Below the pieces are notes generated by a model that was given only the letters and a program-made list of their open reading frames with translations, made no database searches and had not been told where the DNA came from. A stretch of 64,000 nucleotides of DNA from the NCBI GenBank assembly GCA_963820075.1, contig CAWFYS010000019.1, positions 1-64,000 on the forward strand, in the 5' to 3' direction. Of the stretch, positions 57,210-64,000 are shown one piece after another (positions within the stretch are counted from its first letter, which is position 1; every line of letters begins with the position of its first letter). The DNA comes from Kumtagia sp963820075 (GTDB lineage: Bacteria; Pseudomonadota; Alphaproteobacteria; Rhizobiales; Rhizobiaceae). A program made the translations under genes and the position numbers.

Positions 57210-57836
57210 ATGACGCCTTTGGCCCGAAAGACGCTGCAACGACGCGAGAAACTGCGCGCGACATTGATTGAAGTGGCCGAGCGGACAATCGCCGAAAGCG
57301 GCTACAGGTCGCTTACGGCGCGTGAACTGGCCGCGGAGGCGGGCTGCGCCGTGGGTGCGATCTACAACGTCTTCGCCGATATGGACGCGCTTGTCGCGGC
57401 CGTCAATTCGCGCACGGCCGAACGGCTGGAAGCCGCCGTGACGGAGGCGTTTGCCGGCGACACGGGCAGCACGGAGCCGAAACGCCGGCTCGTTCTGCTC
57501 GGCCGGACCTATCAGTCCTTCGTGATCGAGAATCCGCGGCTGTGGTCAGCGATATTCGAGCTTGGCGCGCGCGCCGAAGCCGCACTCGCCGAGCAGCGCG
57601 AAGCCGAGAACGCGCGGCTGATCGGCCATATCGTCAAGCCGCTGCGCGCGCTCCTGCCCGGCGCGGGCGCGGAGCGCCTCGTCCTTGTGGCGCGCGCGCT
57701 GTTTGCCGCGGTGCACGGCATCGTCAGCCTCGGCCAGCAGCGGCGGTTTCTCGATGCGCCGCCTGCCGAGGTCGCCGCGCAGATAACATTCATTGTTGAA
57801 GCATTCTGCGACGGCATCACCGCACGCGGATCCTGA
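57210..57836 (+). CDS. TetR-family transcriptional regulator
   Basis: 208-residue regulator. Helix-turn-helix at about residues 12-58 (EKLRATLIEVAERTIAESGYRSLTARELAAEAGCAVGAIYNVFADMDALVAAVNSRT); the C-terminal part (TYQSFVIENPRLWSAIFELGARAEAALAEQ ... RALFAAVHGIVSLGQQRRFLDAPPAEVAAQI) is a WHG-type TetR ligand domain. ATG 57210 is preferred because CGGCAGG lies just upstream and the operators end before it. Three operator copies in front imply autoregulation and control of the divergent phospholipid genes. The ligand is unknown. Confidence 0.85.
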   Translation: MTPLARKTLQRREKLRATLIEVAERTIAESGYRSLTARELAAEAGCAVGAIYNVFADMDALVAAVNSRTAERLEAAVTEAFAGDTGSTEPKRRLVLLGRTYQSFVIENPRLWSAIFELGARAEAALAEQREAENARLIGHIVKPLRALLPGAGAERLVLVARALFAAVHGIVSLGQQRRFLDAPPAEVAAQITFIVEAFCDGITARGS

Positions 57837-58003
57837 ATCGATGCCAAATGCAGCACAAGCTGCCCGAATCCGTGGCGAATAGCCTTGCATTTGTGCAATG
57901 CAGCAATGCAGTTGCGCCTATTCAAATTTGAAGGACGCGGCCTTATTTCACCCTGGTAACGAGAACGACCGCACGAGCAAGAACAAAGAAAGAGAGAAAG
58001 ACA

Positions 58004-58147
58004 ATGAACCTGTTTCGCAATTACCGGAATTGGCGCCGCTATCGCGATACCGTGAACGAGCTGAGCCGCCTGTCCAACCGCGAGCTCACCGACCTCGGCA
58101 TCACGCGCGCCGAAATCGAGAACGTGGCCTCCAGTGGCCGCCGCTAA
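58004..58147 (+). CDS. DUF1127 domain-containing small protein
   Basis: 47 residues: MNLFRNYRNWRRYRDTVNEL followed by SRLSNRELTDLGITRAEIENV, the DUF1127 pattern. The start at 58004 follows AGAGAGAAAGACA. Members are abundant in alphaproteobacteria; in Agrobacterium some act in RNA-linked regulation of phosphate and carbon metabolism. A strong terminator follows at 58232. Confidence 0.85.
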   Translation: MNLFRNYRNWRRYRDTVNELSRLSNRELTDLGITRAEIENVASSGRR

Positions 58148-58231
58148 CCATAATTCCGCCGCGGCTTCCTCCTCCCGCCGCAGCGGCAAGACCGGCATTC
58201 TCCTCCTCCCCTCGAATGCCGGTCACTTCAG

Positions 58232-58261
58232 GCCCGTCGGTCCGCCGGCGGGCTTTTTTTT
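58232..58261 (+). terminator. Rho-independent terminator of the DUF1127 gene
   Basis: GCCCGTCGG/CCGGCGGGC stem (one G-T pair) with a 4-nt loop, followed by eight T residues. A second, T-less hairpin (GACCGGCATTC/GAATGCCGGTC) lies just before it. Confidence 0.85.
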
Positions 58262-58318
58262 GGCAGCGACAGCCGTCCGGATTCCGCGAGTTTCACTGTC
58301 AACCGCGCCGCCGATGGC

Positions 58319-58422
58319 TAGAGCCGGATGAATTCGGCTGGAGTCGTTCACCTGCCCTAACTCCTTGTTGTAACGCATGATTTTTGTCCGAAAAGTCTGC
58401 AACTATTCGGGATCATGCTCTA
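58319..58422 (-). repeat. Rhizobial palindromic repeat F, copy 2
   Basis: Reverse strand begins TAGAGCATGATCCCGAATAG and continues TTGCAGACTTTTCGGACA, then AAGGAGTTAGGGCAGGTGAA and an end complementary to it (AATTCATCCGGCTCTA). It aligns with the copy at 49443-49527 along its whole length but in opposite orientation. It abuts the stop codon of the BrnA-like gene. Confidence 0.75.
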
Positions 58423-58704
58423 ATCGTCGTTGGTGGCGTCGAGTTCCTCCGGCCGCTTCCCCGACTGGCCGATGCCGCCAAGGCCAGCCGCGTCGCGCAG
58501 GGCGGCATTGATGCGCTCCTGCCAGCCCGGCCCGTCCGCCTGAAAATAGTCGAGCGCGTCGCGGTCGATTTTCAGCGTCACCGTTTCGCGCGCCGCCGGG
58601 CTCGGCGGTCCCCGCCGAATATCGGGCGCGGGTTTTGCCGTGCGTTTGAAGACCGCCTCCGCCGCGGCGAACGGGTCGCCGGGCCGTCGGGTCGGGGTTG
58701 CCAT
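58420..58704 (-). CDS. BrnA-like antitoxin, orphan
   Basis: 94-residue protein with the BrnA antitoxin domain at its end: ETVTLKIDRDALDYFQADGPGWQERINAALRDAAG, a ribbon-helix-helix-type segment. The N-terminal part (residues 1-50) is Pro/Arg-rich and likely flexible. ATG 58704 follows GGAGAAGAAAT and is preferred over 58743. BrnA normally neutralises the ribonuclease toxin BrnT encoded just upstream; I find no intact brnT in the 380 bp upstream. Solitary BrnA-like proteins may act as regulators. Confidence 0.78.
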   Translation of the reverse strand: MATPTRRPGDPFAAAEAVFKRTAKPAPDIRRGPPSPAARETVTLKIDRDALDYFQADGPGWQERINAALRDAAGLGGIGQSGKRPEELDATNDD

Positions 58705-59087
58705 ATTTCTTCTCCGTTGCTTGACGGCGGCTTTCGTGGCCACCTGATCCCTTCCGGAAGCTTAGTTCAACGCGGATGGGTTTACGAGTTTCAATGAGGT
58801 CCGGCGCCAGGCTGTCCACCGCAAGGTCATCATCGGCGAAGCCAGCGCATTTGTTTTCCGAAAATCCAGGTTGATTTTTGGAAACCGCGATGCGCAGGTT
58901 CAAAGTTCCGCAGCGTCCTTCGCGCGCCCAAATGGACGCGGCGCTCTGGACAGCGATCGGTCGGACTGGCTTGCCCGATTGCGCGGGCTCAGCACGTCCG
59001 AAGATGCGGGCACGATGCGCAACGGCCTCGATCGTCTTGGCGCCTGCGTGCTGGGGAACCGGTGGTCATGGAGAGGAAAGATCGCGG
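58705..59087. other. Intergenic region where brnT would be expected
   Basis: About 380 bp between the BrnA-like gene and the DUF423 gene. Reverse-strand frames show scattered pieces (ENKCAGFADDDLAVDSLAPDLIETRKPIRVEL) but not the conserved BrnT core, so a toxin remnant is only a guess. The right half holds the promoter and leader of the DUF423 gene. Confidence 0.35.
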
Positions 59088-59438
59088 ATGACGGCCAATC
59101 AGGACCGCTTGCTTACGCTGGCCGCCGGGCTGGCCGGAGCGCTCGGCGTCGCGTTGTCGGCGGTTGCCGCGCACCGGGGCGGGGAGACCATCCAGGTCGC
59201 AGCGACGCTGCTTCTGGTTCATGCGCCGGCGCTGCTGGCGCTTGCTCTGTTCGCAGGCCGGACGGCAAGGCTGGGCGGCCTTCTCATGTTCATCGGCGTG
59301 GCGCTGTTCAGCGGCGACATGCTGTCGCGCGGGATGCTCGACGACCGCCTGTTCACCTATGCGGCGCCGATGGGCGGGGTGCTGATGATCGCCGGATGGC
59401 TGGCGGTCGCGCTTTCCGGGCTGCTGCGGCGCTGGTAG
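59088..59438 (+). CDS. DUF423 membrane protein
   Basis: 116 residues with four hydrophobic segments: LLTLAAGLAGALGVALSAVAAH, VAATLLLVHAPALLALALFAG, LGGLLMFIGVALFSGDML and YAAPMGGVLMIAGWLAVALSGLL. Pattern and the GDMLSR..L loop match the DUF423 (YgdD-like) family of unknown function. ATG 59088 has GAGAGGAAAG upstream. Its stop is 4 nt from the stop of the convergent epmA gene. Confidence 0.82.
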   Translation: MTANQDRLLTLAAGLAGALGVALSAVAAHRGGETIQVAATLLLVHAPALLALALFAGRTARLGGLLMFIGVALFSGDMLSRGMLDDRLFTYAAPMGGVLMIAGWLAVALSGLLRRW

Positions 59439-59442
59439 TTGC

Positions 59443-60489
59443 TCACGCCCCCGCCACGGGCGTCCACAGCACGTCCTCGATGCGGCGGGCGCCGGTGGCG
59501 AGCATGACCAGCCGGTCGAAGCCCAGCGCGATGCCGCTCGCTTCCGGCATTTGCGCGAGCGCGTTCAGGAAATCCTCGTCGATCGGATAGCGTTCGCCAT
59601 AGATTTTTTCCTTCTCGTCCATGTCGGCGCGGAAACGGCGGCGCTGCTCCTCGGCGTCGGTCAGTTCTCCGAAGGCATTGGCGAGTTCAACCCCGCAGCA
59701 ATAGAGCTCGAAACGCTCGGCGACACGCGGATCGCGCGGGCTCGGCCGGGCAAGGGCTGCTTCGGGGATAGGATATTCGTAAAGGATGGTCGCACGCTGC
59801 CGGCCAAGGGCGGGCTCGATGCACTCGACCATCACGCGGCTGAACAGGTCCGACCAGCTGTCGTCCGCCGCGGTGCGCAGTCCGGCCGCCGCCAGCGCTG
59901 CGTGAAGGGCGGCGCGGTCGGTCGCGCCGTCCGGTGAAACCGTGGCCAGGAGGTCGATGCCGGCAAGGCGGGAAAAGGCGTCCGCGACCGTGAGCCGCTC
60001 CGGTTCGGCGAAGGGATCGGCCTCCTTGCCCCGGAAGGCGAAGGTCTTGGTGCCGGCCCGCTCGGCGCAAAGTGCCAGCAGCGCGGCGCAATCGGCCATC
60101 AGGCTGTCATAGATCTCACCCACCCTGTACCATTCGATCATGGTGAATTCCGGATGGTGCAGGGGGCCGCGTTCGCGGTTGCGCCAGACCTTGCCGAAAC
60201 TGAAGATGCGCGTTTCGCCGGCGGCCAGCAGCTTCTTGCAGGCGAATTCCGGCGAGGTATGAAGATAGAGAGGCTGGCGCGTGCCGTCGGGGCGGATCGC
60301 CTCGGTCGAAAAGGCGGACAGGTGCGTCTCGTTGCCGGGCGAGATTTGCAGGGCGGCTGTCTCTGTTTCGACGAAATCGCGATCGGCGAACCAGCCGCGG
60401 ATCGCCGCGGCAATGGCGTTGCGCAGGACCAATCGGGGGCGGCGGTCGGCGTGGACATGGGGCGCCCACCAGGGCGAGGCATCGGTCAT
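59443..60489 (-). CDS. epmA: Elongation factor P--(R)-beta-lysine ligase
   Basis: 348-residue class II lysyl-tRNA synthetase-like enzyme without the anticodon-binding domain, the mark of EpmA/GenX. Motif 1 region is GWFADRDFVETETAALQISPGNETHL, motif 2 FSFGKVWRNRERGPLHHPEFTMIEWYR, motif 3 ALGFDRLVML with the preceding VELANAFGELTDAEEQRRRF. It attaches lysine or beta-lysine to EF-P. ATG 60489 is used; it is divergent from efp, 116 bp away. The aminomutase gene epmB is not seen nearby in this window. Confidence 0.93.
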   Translation of the reverse strand: MTDASPWWAPHVHADRRPRLVLRNAIAAAIRGWFADRDFVETETAALQISPGNETHLSAFSTEAIRPDGTRQPLYLHTSPEFACKKLLAAGETRIFSFGKVWRNRERGPLHHPEFTMIEWYRVGEIYDSLMADCAALLALCAERAGTKTFAFRGKEADPFAEPERLTVADAFSRLAGIDLLATVSPDGATDRAALHAALAAAGLRTAADDSWSDLFSRVMVECIEPALGRQRATILYEYPIPEAALARPSPRDPRVAERFELYCCGVELANAFGELTDAEEQRRRFRADMDEKEKIYGERYPIDEDFLNALAQMPEASGIALGFDRLVMLATGARRIEDVLWTPVAGA

Positions 60490-60605
60490 GGTCCCTCGGT
60501 TCGAACTCACGAAGGTGGCTGGCGGCGGCCCGAAAGATGGTGTAGGGCGCAGCCGACGGCTTTTCGCAGCCGGTTCGCCAATATGCCCAGTTCAGGATCG
60601 CACCC

Positions 60606-61172
60606 GTGAAGGTTATCGCCAGCTCCCTCCGCAAAGGCAATGTCGTCGACAAGGACGGCAAGCTGTATGTGGTCCTTTTCGCCGAGAACATCCATCCCGG
60701 CAAGGGCACGCCGGTGACGCAGCTCGACATGCGCCGCATCTCGGACGGCGTGAAGATTTCCGAGCGCTATCGCACCACCGAGCAGGTGGAGCGCGCCCAT
60801 GTGGAGGAGCGCGAGCACACTTTCCTCTATGGCGACGGCGAGGCGTTCCACTTCATGAACCCGGAAACCTATGAGCAGGTCGCGATAGCTGCGGGCGAGA
60901 TCGCCGACCAGGCGCCCTATTTGCTTGAGGGCATGGCGGTGCAGATATCGCTGCACAATGGCGTGGCGATCGCGCTGGTCCTGCCGCAGCGCGCGACCTT
61001 CGAGGTGGTGGAGACCGAGCCGGTCACCAAGGGTCAGACGGCGTCCTCGTCCTACAAGCCGGCCGTGCTGTCCAATGGCGTGCGCACCACCGTGCCGCCG
61101 CACATCAGCGTGGGAACGCGCGTGGTCGTGATGACGGCCGACGCGGCCTATGTCGAGCGCGCCAAGGACTGA
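60606..61172 (+). CDS. efp: Translation elongation factor P
   Basis: 188-residue factor that relieves ribosome stalling at polyproline. The modification site is in NIHPGKGTP, Lys about residue 33, equivalent to E. coli K34. N-terminal KOW-like domain and two OB domains follow (VQISLHNGVAIALVLPQRATFEVVETEP; ISVGTRVVVMTADAAYVERAKD). Presence of the Lys with epmA adjacent implies lysylation. Confidence 0.95.
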   Translation: MKVIASSLRKGNVVDKDGKLYVVLFAENIHPGKGTPVTQLDMRRISDGVKISERYRTTEQVERAHVEEREHTFLYGDGEAFHFMNPETYEQVAIAAGEIADQAPYLLEGMAVQISLHNGVAIALVLPQRATFEVVETEPVTKGQTASSSYKPAVLSNGVRTTVPPHISVGTRVVVMTADAAYVERAKD

Positions 61173-61271
61173 GCGGGTGGCGGAAATCGTACATCCCGTT
61201 GCGGTTCTCGAAAACCGTCATTTTCGGCTCGTCCAGGCCCCAGTTTCAATAGGCCTCGGGCAGGGGAACGC

Positions 61272-62812
61272 TCACTCGTAAAGCTTCGCGTAGGTCTGCC
61301 GCATCATCGCCTTCTGCACCTTGCCCATGGCGTTGCGCGGCAGGTCCTCGACGAACAGCACGCGCTTCGGAAGCTTGAATTTCGCCAAGCGTGACTGGAG
61401 GTGGGCCAGGATCGCGGTTTCGGTCAAGGCGGCGTCCTTGGCGGCGACCACGACCGCCGTGACGGCCTCGCCGAAATCCTTGTGCGGCAGTCCGATGACG
61501 GCTAATTCGACGACGCCGCCTATCAGGTCGATCTCGGTCTCGACCTCCTTGGGATAGACGTTGAAGCCGCCGGTGATGATGAGGTCCTTGCCCCGTCCGA
61601 CAATCGATACGTAGAAGTTCTCGTCGATGCGGCCGAGATCGCCGGTGATGAAGAAGCCGTCGGCGCGGAAATCCTCGGCGGTCTTTTGCGGCATGCGCCA
61701 ATAGCCCTTGAAGACGTTCGGGCCGCGCACCTCGATCATGCCGATCTCGCCCCTGGGCAGCGGCGCGCCGGAGGCCGGGTCGGTGATGCGCAGTTCGACA
61801 CCCGGAAGCGGCTTGCCGACGGTGCCGGCAAGGCGTGCGCCGTCATAGGGATTCGACGTGTTCATGTTGGTCTCGGTCATTCCGTAGCGCTCGAGGATCG
61901 CGTGACCGGTGCGCGCTTTAAATTCGGCATGGGTTTCGGCCAGGAGCGGCGCGGAGCCCGAGATGAACACGCGCATATGCGCGGTCGCCTGCCGGGTGAG
62001 ACCCGGATGCTGGAGCAGGCGCGTGTAGAAGGTCGGAACGCCCATCATGCTGGTCGCGCGCGGCAGAAGCCGCAACGCCTCGCCGGCGTCGAATCTGGGC
62101 TGGAACAGCATCGTGCCGCCGGACAGCATCAGCGTATTGGTCGCGGTGAACAGACCATGCGTGTGGTAGACCGGCAGGGCGTGGAACAGCGTGTCGTCCG
62201 CAGTGAAACGCCAGGTCGTCGATCAGCGCCAGCGCATTGGAGGCGAGATTGCCGTGGGTCAGCATCGCGCCCTTCGAGCGTCCGGTGGTGCCGGAGGTAT
62301 AGAGAATGGCGATGAGGTCGTCCCAGCCGACTTCGCAATCGGGGAAGACGCCGTCCTTGCGGTTCGCCGCCTGCATGAGCGAGCCGTCACCGCCGACGCC
62401 AAGCGACATCACGTCGGCGCCGTGGCGCTGGGCAAGCTCGGCAATTGCCGGCACGCGCTCCGGCCCGACAATGATGATTTTCGGTTCGGCGTCGCCAAGG
62501 AAATAGTCGAGCTCGGCCAGCGTATAGGCGGTGTTGAGCGGCAGAAACACCGCGCCGGCCCGCGCGCAGGCGAGATAAAGCGCGATGGCCTCCGGGCTTT
62601 TCTCCACCTGCACGGCAACGCGGTCGCCCTTCGCGATGCCGGAATCGGCAAGCGCTTGCGCGATCCGGCCAGACAGCGCCCAGAACTCCGCATAGCTGAA
62701 GTCGCGCCCGTCGGAGTTGCGGATAAAGACCTTTTCAGGCGCCCGCATACGCGGCGCTGAGCAGCCGGGGGAGCGATCCGACCGAGGGATCCGTCTGATA
62801 GGTCCAGTCCAT
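61272..62812 (-). CDS. matB: Malonyl-CoA synthetase (MatB type), two frameshifts
   Basis: Acyl-CoA ligase of about 510 residues. A frameshift near 62742 separates the start (MDWTYQTDPSVGSLPRLLSA) from APEKVFIRNSDGRDFSYAEFWALSGRIAQ; a second near 62215 separates LASNALALIDD from WRFTADDTLFHALPVYHTHGLFTATN. Motifs: ILYTSGTTGRSKGAMLTH, ERYGMTETNMNTSNPYDG (the MatB hallmark), GDLGRIDENFYVSIVGRGKDLIITGGFNVYPKEVE and the C-terminal Lys in NAMGKVQKA. It makes malonyl- or methylmalonyl-CoA from the acid. ATG 62812 follows GGAGACCACTC. No malonate decarboxylase lies beside it. Confidence 0.83.
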
Positions 62813-62956
62813 GAGTGGTCTCCGGTAGGATTTCCGTGATTGATAGCGGACGGATCAGTTTGGCAAGGGGTCAGGACGAAGCGAAGCGCACAAGCGAGGT
62901 GCCGGCGGGCCATGGGGATGCAATAGTGAACCGCCGGAAGGATTTCGCGGGAGGCG

Positions 62957-64000
62957 GTGGTGACGAACGAACCATGGAACTGGTCGGCGGTATCGGCGGT
63001 CGAGCGGCTTCGCCGTGGCGATATTTCGCCTGGCGAGCTGCTGGCGAGTATCAAAGGCCGGGTCGAGGCGGTCGACGCCAGCGTCAACGCCCTGCCGACG
63101 CGCTGCTTCGAACGGGCCGAGCAAGTTGCCGCAAGGCTTGAAGCCCGACCGCGCCACGAACGCGGCCGGTTCGCCGGCCTGCCATGGCTGATCAAGGATT
63201 CAGCCGGCGGTCGCCGGCGTGCGCACGACCTACGGCTCGCTCGCCTTTGCCGACCATATCCCTGCCCGGTCCGACTATGTCGTCGAAGCGATCGAGGCCG
63301 AGGGCGGCGTGGTCTACGCCAAATCCAACACGCCTGAATTCGAGGCCGGGGCCAACACATTCAACGAGGTATTCGGCCGCACGCTCAACCCGTGGGACCT
63401 GTCGCGTTCCGCCGCGGGCTCATCGGGAGGGTCGGCGGTGGCGGTCGCCACCGGCATGGCCTTTCTGGCGCAGGGATCCGACTTCGCCTGTTCGCTGCGC
63501 TACCCTGCGGCCTTCTGCAACGTGGTCGGCCTGCGCCCCAGCCCCGGACTCGTGCCGCAAGGGCCGAGCCCGCTGCCTTTCCAGTTTCTATCGGTGATGG
63601 GGCCGCTGGCGCGCAGCGTTGCGGATGTCGCGCTGGCGCTGGACGGGATGGCGCGGTTCGACCCGCGCGACCCGGTGTCGCGGCCGCGCGCGGCATCCGA
63701 CTATCTGACGGCCGCGCGGGCGCCGCGCCGGCCGAAGCGCGCCGCTTTTTCGATGACGCTCGGCCTGGCGGCCGTCGACAGGACGGTGCAGGCGGTGACA
63801 CGGGATGCGCTCGGGCGCCTGAGTTCCGCCGGGCTGGCGGTCGAGGAAGCGCACCCTGACCTGGAAGGATGTGACCGCGCGTTCCGGACGCTGCGCGCCT
63901 TCCAGTTTGCCGCGATGCGCCGCGACGTGCTGGCCAGGCACCGCGACGTGCTGAAGCCGGAGGTGGTCTGGAACATCGAGGAGGGCCTGAAACTGACGGC
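62957..64000 (+). CDS. Amidase family protein, truncated by the window end (frameshift near 63200)
   Basis: Amidase-signature enzyme. N-terminus EPWNWSAVSAVERLRRGDISPGELL is typical; catalytic Lys lies in GLPWLIKDSA, the cis-Ser in RSAAGSSGGSAVAVATGMAFLAQGSDFACSLRYPAAF, where the nucleophile Ser follows AC instead of the usual GG. One extra G at about 63200 breaks the frame (KDSAGG...); skipping it gives AVAGVRTTYGSLAFADH and an open frame to the edge. GTG 62957 has GGGAGG close upstream. Substrate unknown. Head-to-head with matB, 144 bp apart. Confidence 0.82.

Noticed and set aside
58743..58903. brnT toxin remnant
   Set aside because: Only vague similarity in one reverse frame; conserved BrnT core residues are not found.

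Overview
The window looks like a chromosomal segment of a high-GC alphaproteobacterium of the order Hyphomicrobiales, probably close to Mesorhizobium/Phyllobacteriaceae. This rests on RpoH sequence style, an aceA-ScfR divergent pair, a DUF1127 protein, polyamine- and sugar-type ABC operons of rhizobial layout and rhizobial palindromic intergenic repeats. I could run no database search, so the taxonomic placement is inference.

Layout. 0-8 kb: a LacI regulator (cut at the left edge) divergent from a sugar ABC importer followed by a sugar isomerase, a Gfo/Idh/MocA dehydrogenase and an aldo-keto reductase; two LacI-type operators lie in the divergent gap. 8-12.3 kb: hemE, an IS4-type transposase, a membrane-anchored SH3 protein and three MITE-like palindromic elements. 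12.3-24.4 kb: gamma-glutamylputrescine oxidase-like and synthetase-like genes and a putrescine importer (potFGHI), with isocitrate lyase and its likely regulator ScfR between them. 24.4-33 kb: AsmA, acetoacetyl-CoA synthetase, tRNA-Glu, an RluA-family pseudouridine synthase and rpoH.

33-48.7 kb is the most interesting part. It holds a GcvT-like methyltransferase, two phytoene-dehydrogenase-like FAD enzymes, a phosphoethanolamine-methyltransferase-like protein, a BetI-like TetR regulator, a polyamine-type binding protein, a split ABC importer, a class III aminotransferase and a Rieske oxygenase with a glutamate at the bridging position. Three of its promoter regions carry the same ATTGAA-N6-TTCAA(T) palindrome. 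I infer one regulon for uptake and N-demethylation of a quaternary or N-methylated amine. A decayed flavin amine oxidase lies inside it.

49-64 kb: a two-component locus (RR, hybrid HK, and a divergent RR with a degenerate receiver), an L,D-transpeptidase, a phospholipid block (cdsA, plsC, a CDP-alcohol phosphatidyltransferase) beside a TetR gene with three phased operators, a DUF1127 protein, an orphan BrnA-like antitoxin, epmA/efp, a malonyl-CoA synthetase and a truncated amidase.

Sequence quality caveat: at least ten otherwise conserved genes are broken by single-base shifts, several at short homopolymers. Most are probably sequencing or assembly errors. The amine-oxidase pseudogene and the adjoining transporter genes (about 41.5-44.4 kb) carry so many that real decay is possible there.
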